From: Bacillota bacterium | GTDB taxonomy: Bacteria > Bacillota > Sulfobacillia > JACIYH01 | Direction of reading: 5' to 3' | Length of the DNA: 64,000 nt | Assembly (NCBI GenBank): GCA_040757085.1 | Contig: JBFLXJ010000017.1 | Span: 217,095 to 281,094, forward strand | Shown here: one piece after another, positions 1 through 7,541 of the stretch | Layout: each line of letters opens with the position of its first letter | How positions within the stretch are numbered: position 1 is the stretch's first letter | Program-made: the position numbers and the translations under genes | The notes under the pieces: model-generated | Databases searched by the model: none | Seen by the model: only the letters and a program-made list of their open reading frames with translations | What the model was told of the DNA's origin: nothing

Positions 1-1
1 G

Positions 2-286
2 GCGGACATGATGGCGGCGGGTGCAGAGGTGGACGCCGACGTCCTCAAGGTGGGGCATCATGGCAGTGCTACCTCGACCAGCGCCGCGTTCCTGCGGGCT
101 GTGTCGCCCCGCTGGGCGGTGATCAGCGTGGGGAAGGACAATCCGTTCGGCCATCCCGCCTCGTCGGTACTGCGCCGGTTATCCCGGGCCGGCGCCACCG
201 TGTACCGAACAGACCGAAGCGGCACCGTGGTCTTTTTCACTGACGGTCGGGAGGTGTGGATAAGAACCGAGCGCAACGGCGAATGA
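2..286 (+). CDS. ComEC/Rec2-like protein, C-terminal end (5' cut by window edge)
   Basis: This is the last 94 or so codons of a larger gene that enters the window already open. It shows the end of the metallo-beta-lactamase-like domain found at the C-terminus of ComEC/Rec2 DNA-uptake channels: the metal-ligand segment LKVGHHGS, then the typical P-x-W-A-x-I-S-V-G-x-x-N-x-F-G-H-P strand and a final domain strand ending in a turn and stop. In the family this domain sits next to a membrane channel for single-stranded DNA import. A free-standing beta-lactamase-fold hydrolase is the main alternative, because the membrane part lies outside the window. Confidence 0.8.
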   Translation, partial: ADMMAAGAEVDADVLKVGHHGSATSTSAAFLRAVSPRWAVISVGKDNPFGHPASSVLRRLSRAGATVYRTDRSGTVVFFTDGREVWIRTERNGE

Positions 287-614
287 TTTCACCGGGGCTA
301 AGTTGGGGGACGGGAGCCGGGTCGCTGCTGGGGACCGGTGGTCTTATGCAAGCACTTGATAACACAAGCACAAGGCAAATGCAAGAAATGAGCAACCACC
401 TGGCAAGCAGGAGTGGGAGGGGCAGTGTCGAATACTTAGTGCGGGCGAACGGGGCCTCCGCGCGGAGGCGGTCGCCTTGTATTGGGGAGGGATTGTGAAT
501 CCGTTCACGAGAGAAGGGGGGAGGTGAAGCAGGCTTAAGGGGCGGCACCTCGCGCAGCTGGTAACTGTCTCATTCGGGCCGTGGCAATGCCCGGCCCCGC
601 AGGGAGGGGTAAGC
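287..614. other. 328-bp non-coding stretch with nested inverted repeats
   Basis: No convincing gene is present between the comEC-like stop and the small membrane peptide. The stretch holds a perfect 16-nt palindrome GCCTCCGCGCGGAGGC at 454-469, flanked by a further complementary pair (GGCGA before it, TCGCC after it), so the transcript could fold into a two-tier stem. It ends in a purine-rich run and the ribosome binding site at about 601-610. It may be the promoter and leader of the sulfur cluster. I do not recognise a known riboswitch fold. Confidence 0.3.
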
Positions 615-722
615 ATGAAGATCACCGAGGACTGGTGGTCGGTAATCATCGGCTTCGTACTCATCTTCGCGGCCACCGTCGGCTTCAAGGTACCCTGGAA
701 GATCTTCACGTACGGGGGGTGA
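615..722 (+). CDS. 35-residue single-span membrane peptide upstream of the YeiH-type transporter
   Basis: The frame begins at ATG 615 behind a good ribosome binding site (GGGAGGGG, 602-609) and encodes 35 residues. After a short charged start (MKITEDWW) there is one hydrophobic span of about 17 residues, then KVPWKIFTYGG. It ends only six bases before the GTG of the transporter, so the two are surely co-translated. The aromatic, polar-ended single span suggests an accessory or stabilising subunit of that transporter. This is inferred from position only. It is short enough to be missed by gene finders. Confidence 0.7.
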   Translation: MKITEDWWSVIIGFVLIFAATVGFKVPWKIFTYGG

Positions 723-728
723 TGGCAA

Positions 729-1811
729 GTGTCGAGTAAGCCTGCTCCGGCGGCGCAGCCGGCCCAGTCTTCCAAGACCGCGGGTCTCATCGTGGGCCTG
801 GTAATCATCATTGTGCTGGCCCTTCTCACGAACTACCTTTCCAACCACCCCAAGGTGCACAAGGCCCTTGAGTTCCCGCTCTGGGCCGCCGCACTGGGCC
901 TGGTGGTCAACATCATCCTGACGGCTACCGGCACCAGGCAGTTCATCATGCCGGCGGTCCGGACAGAGTTGTTCCTGAAGATCGGTCTCGTGCTCCTGGG
1001 TTGCAGCGTGAACATCAAGCAGATCGGCGTCGTAGGTGGCAAGGGCATAGTGCAGGCCCTCATCATGGTCACCTGCGTGTTCTTCTTCACGTATTGGCTG
1101 GGGGGTGTGTTCAGACTGCCCGATAAGATGCGGGCAGTGATGGCCACGGCCATCTCCATCTGCGGCGTGTCGGCGGCCATCGCCGCGGCCGGGTCGGTGC
1201 TGGCGGGCAAGGAAGAACTCACGTACATCACCGCCCTTGTCATCTTCACCGCCCTGCCGCTCATGGTCCTCATGCCTTACCTGGCCCACGTGTGGAACCT
1301 GCCCACGCAAGTGGCGGGCGCGTGGTTCGGGGGCAACATCGACACCACCGCCGCGGTGGTGGGGGCGGGCGCCATCCACAGCGAAGCGGCCATGAAGGTG
1401 GCCTCCATCGTGAAGATGTCCCAGAACGCCCTCATCGGCGTGGTGGCGTTCATCCTGGCCCTCTACTTCACCACCGTGGTGGAGCGGAAGAACGGGGGCA
1501 CCGGCGAGCGGCCCAGCGCCCGGGTGATCTGGGATCGCTTCCCCAAGTTCGTGATCGGCTTCGTTGTCGCGTCCGTCATCGTGAGCCTGGGCTGGCTGAG
1601 CAAAGACGTGGTCAAGGTGGTCAACGACTTGAGGAGCTGGCTGTTCACCCTGGCCTTCGTGTGCATCGGCCTGGAACTCTCCTTCGCCGAGTTCAAGCGG
1701 CTGGGATTCGGACCTACGGTGGTATACGTCATCGCCACCATCTTCAACACCGTGCTGGCACTGGGCGTGGCCTACCTGGTGTTCGGTGGCATCCTCTTCC
1801 CGGCGGGCTAG
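729..1811 (+). CDS. YeiH/UPF0324-family putative sulfate (sulfite/sulfonate) exporter
   Basis: This 360-residue polytopic membrane protein starts at GTG 729; the ATG at 722 runs into a stop at once. It has about ten hydrophobic spans after a short Pro/Ala-rich N-terminus. Family hallmarks are the CGVSAAIAAAGSV segment, GGNIDTTAAVVGAGA and the repeat-like halves. The family is annotated as putative sulfate exporters, and members are often linked to sulfite or organosulfonate metabolism. Here it heads a cluster of DsrC, DsrMK-like and siroheme reductase genes, so transport of an inorganic sulfur anion is a reasonable role, but the substrate is inferred. Confidence 0.85.
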   Translation: MSSKPAPAAQPAQSSKTAGLIVGLVIIIVLALLTNYLSNHPKVHKALEFPLWAAALGLVVNIILTATGTRQFIMPAVRTELFLKIGLVLLGCSVNIKQIGVVGGKGIVQALIMVTCVFFFTYWLGGVFRLPDKMRAVMATAISICGVSAAIAAAGSVLAGKEELTYITALVIFTALPLMVLMPYLAHVWNLPTQVAGAWFGGNIDTTAAVVGAGAIHSEAAMKVASIVKMSQNALIGVVAFILALYFTTVVERKNGGTGERPSARVIWDRFPKFVIGFVVASVIVSLGWLSKDVVKVVNDLRSWLFTLAFVCIGLELSFAEFKRLGFGPTVVYVIATIFNTVLALGVAYLVFGGILFPAG

Positions 1812-1871
1812 TGCTGGCTCGGGTATAGCAAGGCAGGTTGCTGTCGCAAGAGGCGAAGCAAAACCGGCGAG

Positions 1872-1907
1872 GCGGTGGGCGCGCGGGGTGCCTCGAGCGC
1901 CCACCGC
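1872..1907 (+). terminator. 11-bp perfect hairpin between exporter and ferredoxin genes
   Basis: The arms GCGGTGGGCGC (1872-1882) and GCGCCCACCGC (1897-1907) are perfectly complementary around a 14-nt loop. There is no U-tract downstream, so it is not a classic intrinsic terminator. It may attenuate, stabilise the upstream mRNA end or be a processing site. Confidence 0.4.
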
Positions 1908-1932
1908 GCCGTAGAAAGGAAAGTGAGCCGCA

Positions 1933-2121
1933 GTGTATCTGGTTAACGTGAATGTGGAGAAGTGCATCGGATGCGGTGAGTGCGTGGAATGCTGCCCCGC
2001 CTTGATCCTCGTTCTGAATGATGGTAAAGTCGAGGTGACCGGAAACCCGGATGACTGCCTGGGTTGCCGTTCCTGCGAGGCGGTTTGCGAGCAGGCCGCC
2101 ATCGTGGTGCAGGAACTTTGA
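1933..2121 (+). CDS. Small 2[4Fe-4S] ferredoxin
   Basis: The protein has 62 residues from GTG 1933, preceded by GAAAGGAAAG. It carries two clostridial-type cluster motifs: CIGCGECVECCP near residues 11-21 and CLGCRSCEAVC near residues 43-53. It is a soluble low-potential electron carrier. It lies between the sulfur-anion exporter and dsrC, so it may feed electrons to the sulfite-reductase-like subunits downstream, which lack ferredoxin domains of their own. The partner assignment is inferred from gene order. Confidence 0.85.
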   Translation: MYLVNVNVEKCIGCGECVECCPALILVLNDGKVEVTGNPDDCLGCRSCEAVCEQAAIVVQEL

Positions 2122-2180
2122 TTCCAGCCCGGGCGGCGCGGCCGGGCTTCGGGCGCAGTAAGCAAACGGAGGTGTGAGGA

Positions 2181-2498
2181 GTGCCGGAGATCCAGTACGG
2201 CGAGAAGAAGATCGAGGTGGACGAGGACGGGTTCATCCAGGATCCAGATCTCTGGAACGAGGACCTGGCCAAGTTCCTGGCCCAGATGGAAGGAATCGAG
2301 AGCATGACGGAGGACCACTGGAAGGTGGTCAACTTCCTCCGCAACTATTACCTGGAGTTCGGAATCGCCCCCATGATCCGCAAGCTGTGCAAGGAGACGG
2401 GGTTCACGCTCAAGTACATCTACGAGCTGTTCCCCAGCGGACCGGCCAAAGGAGCCTGCAAGATTGCTGGTCTGCCCAAGCCCACCGGCTGCGTGTGA
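2181..2498 (+). CDS. dsrC: DsrC (sulfur-trafficking protein, both C-terminal cysteines present)
   Basis: The protein has 105 residues, starting at GTG 2181 with GGAGG at 2168-2172. The sequence matches the DsrC/TusE family over its whole length (YGEKKIEVDEDGFI near the start, then the helical core). The flexible C-terminal arm ends KGACKIAGLPKPTGCV, with Cys93 and the penultimate Cys104 eleven residues apart. In true DsrC, both cysteines hold the sulfur that leaves DsrAB as a trisulfide, and the DsrMK complex then reduces it. TusE proteins involved only in tRNA thiolation keep just the last Cys. The following DsrM- and DsrK-like genes support the respiratory role. Confidence 0.93.
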   Translation: MPEIQYGEKKIEVDEDGFIQDPDLWNEDLAKFLAQMEGIESMTEDHWKVVNFLRNYYLEFGIAPMIRKLCKETGFTLKYIYELFPSGPAKGACKIAGLPKPTGCV

Positions 2499-2508
2499 CC
2501 GTCGGCGA

Positions 2509-2561
2509 GTAGAAGCCGCTGCGCCCCTGCGGCCCCGGCGGACGCGGGGGGCGGCGGCTAC
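2509..2561 (+). other. Bulged GC-rich hairpin between dsrC and the dsrM-like gene
   Basis: The left arm, from GTAG at 2509, and the right arm GGGGGGCGGCGGCTAC (2546-2561) pair with small bulges around a C-rich loop. No U-tract follows. It may set the relative amounts of the very abundant DsrC and the membrane subunits by mRNA processing. Confidence 0.35.
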
Positions 2562-2596
2562 TTTACAGAGAGTGCCAGCCCTGGAGGTAGACTTGA

Positions 2597-3229
2597 GTGG
2601 AAGAGCGACTGCTTTCCATCGTTGAGAACGAGGTCCAGATCGCGGCGTTGACCATTTTCGCGGGGCTTTACGCTCTGAAGTTACGGTGGTTGCTGTCCCG
2701 GCCCTCGGTGCGGGATCTGGCACAGCCCAAGGGGAGTGCGGGGTACGGCGTGGCCGCTGCCTTTTCCGTCATGTTCCGCCCCTGGGCCATGCCCAGTACC
2801 CGGCAACACTGGGTACGCTGGCTCGAGTTCAGCCTGCTTCACGTGGGCATCGGGACGGCCATCCTCTACAGCTTCTTGATCCCGTACGTCGAGGGGATCC
2901 TGGAGTGGCCAGGTACCCGGGTGGCGGCTGTGGCAGTGGCGGTTGGCTTTGGGGCCGGCGTGGTCCGCCTGGTCAGGCGGGTGGCCAGTCCGGACATACG
3001 CGTGATAAGTTCCCCGGACGACTACTTCTCGCTCGCCGTGGTGGACATCTTCCTGCTGCTGGGGGTGTTCGCGCTCTGCGACCTGTACTGGGGGCGGCTG
3101 CTGTTCTTCGCCCTGACTGCCCTGCTCCTGGTATACGTGCCCACCAGCAAGATTTCTCACTACCTGTACTGGCCCTTTGCCCGCGTCTTTTACGGGGCTC
3201 ACTTCGGTCGCCGGGCCGTGGTGCAGTAG
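2597..3229 (+). CDS. DsrM/NarI-like membrane cytochrome b subunit
   Basis: The protein has 210 residues from GTG 2597, with CTGGAGG just upstream. About five hydrophobic spans are visible, with histidines in RQHW, LLHVGIG and KISHYLYWPFAR that could bind haem b, as in NarI/DsrM-type quinol dehydrogenase subunits. SSPDDYFSL before the fourth span is typical of the DsrM group. In that family it passes quinol electrons to the cytoplasmic Fe-S partner DsrK, here the next gene, which reduces DsrC trisulfide. It is shorter than many DsrM proteins (about 330 residues), as in the minimal DsrMK complexes. Confidence 0.8.
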   Translation: MEERLLSIVENEVQIAALTIFAGLYALKLRWLLSRPSVRDLAQPKGSAGYGVAAAFSVMFRPWAMPSTRQHWVRWLEFSLLHVGIGTAILYSFLIPYVEGILEWPGTRVAAVAVAVGFGAGVVRLVRRVASPDIRVISSPDDYFSLAVVDIFLLLGVFALCDLYWGRLLFFALTALLLVYVPTSKISHYLYWPFARVFYGAHFGRRAVVQ

Positions 3230-3244
3230 CGGGGGGGATGGCAC

Positions 3245-4579
3245 TTGAGTGAGGCCAAACTAGCCGGCGGAGCGAGTAGAGAAGACACCGGGGGCGCGGG
3301 GCTCGACCTGGCCCGGGCCCGGGAGTTGTTCGATAAGAAGCTGACTCGCCAGTTGGTCACCTACTTCCACGCCTGCGCTCACTGCGGGCTCTGCAATGAT
3401 ACCTGCCATTACTACGTTGCCACGGGGGACCCGCGTATGGTCCCCGCTTACAAAGCGGATCGCTTTCGCAGGGTGTACAAGCGGTACCACGACTGGCTCG
3501 GCCGCCTGGTTCCCCGCTGGGTGGGGGCCGAGGAACTGACCGAGGCGGCACTGCGTGACCTGCTGGACAATGCCTTCGGAGCGTGCACCATGTGCCGGCG
3601 CTGCACGGTCAACTGTCCCATGGGCGTGGACATGGGACTCATGATGCGCACGGCCCGCGGGATACTGGATGCCCTGGGACTTACCCCCCGGGGGCTCAAG
3701 GCGACCGTGGATATCCACCTGCGAACCCGCAACAACATGGGCATCAACGAAGAGGAATTCGTCGACACCATCGAGTGGTTGGAAGAACAGTTGCAGGACG
3801 AGGTGGGGGATTCCCGGGCTCGCATACCCCTGAACAGGAAGGGGGCCCGCGTGCTTTACACGCTGAACCCCAGGGAACCGAAGTACTTCCCGCTCACCAT
3901 CCTGGCGGCGGCCAAGATCATGTATGCCGCGGGCGAGGATTGGACTCTCAGCACGAACTACTGGGACGTGACCAATTACGCCCTTTTCTCCGGGAATGAC
4001 GCTGCGGCCCGTACCATAGCGGGCTGGCTGCGCGACGAGGCGGTTCGCCTGGGCGTGCAGGAAGTGGTGATGGCCGAGTGCGGGCATGGATACCGGTCTT
4101 TTCGCTGGGAGGGGCCGAACTGGCTGGGGCAGAGGTACCCATTCCGGGTGCGGGGGTTCGTGGAGGTCATGGCCGATTACATCAGGAGCGGTCGCATACG
4201 CCTCAACCCGGCTGCTAACGACAAGCCCGTTACCTACCATGATCCCTGCAACCAGGCCCGCAGCGGAGGGATAATCCAGGAACCGCGTTTCATCTTGCGT
4301 CACGCCGTGATGGACTTCCGGGAGATGAACCCCCACGGAGCCCAGAATTTCTGCTGCGGCGGCGGCGGAGGCATGCTTTCTATGACCGAGTTTGCCGAAC
4401 GCCGCGTCCGGGCGGGCAAGGTGAAGGCCGACCAGATCCGCGCTACCGGTGCGGAAGTGGTGGCGACCTCGTGCCACAACTGCCTGGACCAGATCACGGA
4501 ACTGAATAAGCACTACAAGCTGGGAGTCAAGATATGCAACCTGTGCGAGGTGGTGGCCAACGCCCTGGTACCGGGTTAG
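3245..4579 (+). CDS. DsrK/HdrD-like iron-sulfur subunit (CCG domain)
   Basis: The protein has 444 residues from TTG 3245, placed 15 bp after the membrane subunit. Two 4Fe-4S motifs lie near the N-terminus: Cys44-47-50-54 (CAHCGLCNDTC) and Cys114-117-120-124 (CTMCRRCTVNCP). The C-terminal half holds the catalytic CCG region, with FCCGGGG near residue 370 and SCHNC near 408. An earlier partner motif, ECGHG near 278, is partly degenerate. This layout matches DsrK/HdrD, which use a special 4Fe-4S cluster to reduce disulfides; for DsrK the substrate is DsrC trisulfide. With the preceding gene it should form a DsrMK-type menaquinol:DsrC oxidoreductase. Confidence 0.85.
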   Translation: MSEAKLAGGASREDTGGAGLDLARARELFDKKLTRQLVTYFHACAHCGLCNDTCHYYVATGDPRMVPAYKADRFRRVYKRYHDWLGRLVPRWVGAEELTEAALRDLLDNAFGACTMCRRCTVNCPMGVDMGLMMRTARGILDALGLTPRGLKATVDIHLRTRNNMGINEEEFVDTIEWLEEQLQDEVGDSRARIPLNRKGARVLYTLNPREPKYFPLTILAAAKIMYAAGEDWTLSTNYWDVTNYALFSGNDAAARTIAGWLRDEAVRLGVQEVVMAECGHGYRSFRWEGPNWLGQRYPFRVRGFVEVMADYIRSGRIRLNPAANDKPVTYHDPCNQARSGGIIQEPRFILRHAVMDFREMNPHGAQNFCCGGGGGMLSMTEFAERRVRAGKVKADQIRATGAEVVATSCHNCLDQITELNKHYKLGVKICNLCEVVANALVPG

Positions 4580-4632
4580 GGGTCGGAAGCAGGACCTGCG
4601 GCGGCGCTTGCTGCAGCATGGAGGGGTCCGGG

Positions 4633-6318
4633 GTGCATTCTAGGCGGATCGTGATTATAGGAGGAGTGGCGGCGGGACCCAAGGCGGCGGCCCGTGCCCG
4701 CCGGGTTGATCCGCAGGCCGAGATCGTCCTCCTGGAGAAGGGAACCCTGATATCGTACGGCACTTGCGGCCTGCCCTTGTACCTGGCCGGCCTGGTGGAA
4801 TCCCTGGCCCAACTGCGCTCCACCCCTGCCGGGGTGTTGCGGGACGAGGATTTCTTCTGGCAGGAGAAGCGTGTGCGCGTTCTCACCGGGACGGAGGCGG
4901 AGGCAATTGATCCCGACCGCCGGCTGGTGCAGGCCCGTTCCGGCACCGAGCGCTTCACCATCGCATATGACAGCCTGATCATCGCCACCGGTGCTATTCC
5001 GGTGGTACCGCCCATCGCGGGGCTGGATGAGGAGGGCGTGTTCCGCCTGCACCGGCCCGAGGAAGCAGAGGCCCTGCGGCGTGCTCTGGCGCCCCGCCGG
5101 CGGGCGGTGGTGGTGGGAGGAGGCCTGGTGGGGCTGGAGGTGGCCGATGCGCTGGCTGCCCGGCGCATGCAGGTGACGGTGTGCGAGGCGAAGGAGCACC
5201 TGCTGCCGGGCCTGCTGGATGCCGACCTGGCGCGCCTGCTGGAATCCCACCTGACCCGTCAGGGCATGACGGTGGTAACGGGGCAGCCCGTGACCGCCAT
5301 CTGCCGCAGGAACGGGCTCCTGCACGTGGAAGCCCGGGACTGGAAGGGGGAGGCTGACCTGGTGGTGGTGGCCTGCGGGCTGAAGCCCGAGGTGAGCCTG
5401 GCCGTTCAGGCGGGCCTGAAACTCGGTCCCACCGGGGCTATCGCCGTCGACGAACGGCAGGCCACCAGCATCCCCAACATCTTCGCCGCCGGCGACTGCT
5501 GCGAGACCACCCACCTGGTTTCAGGGCACAAGACGTGGCTGCCGTTGGCCTCCACCGCCAACAAGCAGGGGAGGGTGGCCGGCACCAATGCCGCCGGGGG
5601 CGAGGAGCGCTTCCCCGGCGTGGTGGGTACCGCGGTCCTGCAGGTGGCGGAGTACAACGTGGCCCGCACCGGCCTGGGTGAGGAAGAGGCGCGACAAATG
5701 GGGTACGAGGTGGTGACCGCCCTGGTTACGGGGATGGATGCCACCCACTACTACCCCATGCACGCTCCCCTGTCCCTCAAGGTGGTGGCTGACGCCTGTA
5801 GCGGCCGGCTGCTGGGTGCTCAGGCCGCGGGCCCCGGTGAGGCGGTCAAACGCATCGATGTCCTGGCCACCGCCCTGGCCTGCGGGGCTACTCTGGAGCA
5901 GGCTGCCTGCCTGGATTTGGGGTACGCCCCACCATTTGCCACCGCCCTGGACATCTGCTTGCAGACCCTGAACCAGGTGCGCAACCGGCGGGACGGGCTG
6001 GCGCGCCCCATGAGCGCCTGCGAGTTGAAGGTGCGCCTGGAAGGACCCCAACCACCCCTGCTGGTGGACGTCCGTACCACCGAAGAGTACGAAGAGCGTC
6101 GGTTGCCGTATCCTGCCCTGGCCATCCCTCTGGGCCAGTTGCGTGACCGCCTGGACGAGATACGCGCGGCCATGGTGCCCGGTCAGGAAATCGTGGCCGT
6201 ATGTGAAATGGGCGTCAGGGGTTTTCAAGCCCAGCGCCTGCTGGACGCCGCCGGGCTGGGTCCCGCCCGCTACCTGGAGGGGGGAATATGGGCCTGGCCT
6301 TACGGCCTGCAGAGCTGA
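4633..6318 (+). CDS. CoA-disulfide/polysulfide reductase fused to a rhodanese domain
   Basis: The protein is about 561 residues from GTG 4633, which has GGAGGGG (4620-4626) at good spacing; ATG 4618 is an alternative. Residues 1-445 form a FAD/NAD(P)H disulfide reductase: the FAD fold RIVIIGGVAAG, the active-site cysteine of the CoADR type (GTCGLPLYL, Cys45), the NAD fold VVVGGGLVGLE, and the family dimerisation domain. Residues about 465-555 are a rhodanese domain with the catalytic cysteine in CEMGVRG (Cys524). Such fusions reduce CoA-disulfide, CoA-persulfide or polysulfide. In this cluster it could turn over sulfane sulfur. The substrate is not fixed by the sequence. Confidence 0.85.
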   Translation: MHSRRIVIIGGVAAGPKAAARARRVDPQAEIVLLEKGTLISYGTCGLPLYLAGLVESLAQLRSTPAGVLRDEDFFWQEKRVRVLTGTEAEAIDPDRRLVQARSGTERFTIAYDSLIIATGAIPVVPPIAGLDEEGVFRLHRPEEAEALRRALAPRRRAVVVGGGLVGLEVADALAARRMQVTVCEAKEHLLPGLLDADLARLLESHLTRQGMTVVTGQPVTAICRRNGLLHVEARDWKGEADLVVVACGLKPEVSLAVQAGLKLGPTGAIAVDERQATSIPNIFAAGDCCETTHLVSGHKTWLPLASTANKQGRVAGTNAAGGEERFPGVVGTAVLQVAEYNVARTGLGEEEARQMGYEVVTALVTGMDATHYYPMHAPLSLKVVADACSGRLLGAQAAGPGEAVKRIDVLATALACGATLEQAACLDLGYAPPFATALDICLQTLNQVRNRRDGLARPMSACELKVRLEGPQPPLLVDVRTTEEYEERRLPYPALAIPLGQLRDRLDEIRAAMVPGQEIVAVCEMGVRGFQAQRLLDAAGLGPARYLEGGIWAWPYGLQS

Positions 6319-6414
6319 TACGGCGGCCCTGGTCCGCGGAGGGGGAAGGAGGGGGTCGGGCCGGCGGCGAAACCACTACCCGGACGTCATTATCTGCTGG
6401 GCGAGGGGTGGACC

Positions 6415-6675
6415 ATGACCGATCGCGGGCGGGCAGGTGGCTCCAGGCCGGGCGGGGAAGGGGCCGGCGGTTCGCTATCGGGGCTCAGCCCCGAGCAACG
6501 GGCGGTGGTGGACTATGCGGTTGCGTATTACCGCCTCCACGGGCACACCCCCAATCTGCGCACGCTGGTGAACGAGTTGGGACTGGACAAGAAGCGCGTC
6601 TACCTCCTTTTTCCGGGCAATCCCATCCGGCGGATATGCCAGATCACCGGCCTACCCATGCCCCCGGAGTGTTGA
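6415..6675 (+). CDS. Second, N-terminally shortened DsrC-like protein
   Basis: The protein has 86 residues from ATG 6415 (GAGGGGTGG upstream). Residues 1-22 are Gly/Arg-rich and unlike DsrC. From LSPEQRAVVDYAVAYYR onward it follows the helical DsrC core, and it ends IRRICQITGLPMPPEC. The two arm cysteines are kept at residues 75 and 86, eleven apart, with the last one as the final residue of the protein. The N-terminal beta-hairpin of DsrC is missing. The gene overlaps the start of the sulfite-reductase alpha gene (GTGTTGA), so the two are probably made in fixed ratio and it may be the direct sulfur acceptor of that enzyme. Confidence 0.8.
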   Translation: MTDRGRAGGSRPGGEGAGGSLSGLSPEQRAVVDYAVAYYRLHGHTPNLRTLVNELGLDKKRVYLLFPGNPIRRICQITGLPMPPEC

Positions 6676-7541
6676 AATACCCCGATCACGTGGGGGAAGT
6701 CTCGCGATCTTCTTATCCGATGGGTCTGTACCGCGTGGCCGCTGCCCAGAACAGGTCGCCCTTCGGACCGGAGGATCCCGAAGTTATCCTTCCTCTTCCG
6801 GCCGGCATGGGACAGCGGCTGGCGCACAACCCTGAGAGTTGGCCCTGGTCCGTATACCTGAGAGTTCTGCCTCCGGCGGGAGGGTGGATGTCCGCCGACC
6901 TGCTGGATGCCCTGGCCGGCTTGGTTGACCGCCGGGGTATGGGCCTCCTGCACCTGGCCTGCGGGGGAAGCTGGGAGATTTACACCACGCCCGTGGAGGC
7001 ACTGGCCCTGGTGCAGGATTTGAACGCCCTCGGGCTGGACGTGGGTTCCACGGGGGATGACCTGCGTTGCCTGGTGGCGTGTGCGGGTCCGGGCAGGTGT
7101 GACGAGGCCCTGGTGGATGCTCCCGCCATCGCCACCTACCTGGGGAGGCGTTTTTTGGACGAGCAGCAGTATCCCGCTCTACCGCGCAAGTGCAAGCCCG
7201 GGGTGGCGGGATGCCCCCGCGACTGCGTGCGCGCAGCCCACCGCGATCTGGCCTTCATCGGGATCGATCATCCCAGCGGTGGGAAGGGCGTGGTCATGAT
7301 GGTGGGGGGCAAGTACGGGGAGCTATCGGGCGGGGGTCCCCGTCCCGCGCAGGTGCTGGTGCCTTTTATCCCCCTCCCGGGAGATGATTACCGGGCGGTG
7401 GGTGACATCTGTGAGCGGTTCCTGGACGTGTGGTGCCGTCTGGCCCGCAACCGGGAGAGAGTGGGGGACTTCGTGGCACGCCTGGGGGCGGAGCGGATTC
7501 GGGTCGAGATGGGCTGTCCGCCCGGTGATGGCGTTGGCTGA
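6669..7541 (+). CDS. Compact siroheme sulfite-reductase-like subunit A (DsrA-like)
   Basis: The protein is about 290 residues. GTG 6669 overlaps the previous stop; GTG 6690 and ATG 6720 are alternatives. The siroheme-4Fe-4S coupling motif is intact: Cys138-x5-Cys144 (CAGPGRC) and Cys182-x3-Cys186 (CPRDC), followed by VRAAHRDLAFIG. This is the nitrite/sulfite reductase fold. It is far shorter than DsrA (about 400-440 residues) and has no inserted ferredoxin domain. Together with the next gene it forms a two-subunit reductase, presumably of sulfite, with DsrC-like proteins as sulfur acceptors. Nitrite as substrate cannot be excluded from sequence, but the neighbours favour sulfite. Confidence 0.82.
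   Translation: MLKYPDHVGEVSRSSYPMGLYRVAAAQNRSPFGPEDPEVILPLPAGMGQRLAHNPESWPWSVYLRVLPPAGGWMSADLLDALAGLVDRRGMGLLHLACGGSWEIYTTPVEALALVQDLNALGLDVGSTGDDLRCLVACAGPGRCDEALVDAPAIATYLGRRFLDEQQYPALPRKCKPGVAGCPRDCVRAAHRDLAFIGIDHPSGGKGVVMMVGGKYGELSGGGPRPAQVLVPFIPLPGDDYRAVGDICERFLDVWCRLARNRERVGDFVARLGAERIRVEMGCPPGDGVG

Noticed and set aside
570-2723. 717-codon open frame on the minus strand
   Set aside because: It runs antisense through the exporter, ferredoxin and dsrC genes, is rich in His/Arg/Gly from GC-codon bias and matches no family. The plus-strand genes have clear motifs and ribosome binding sites.
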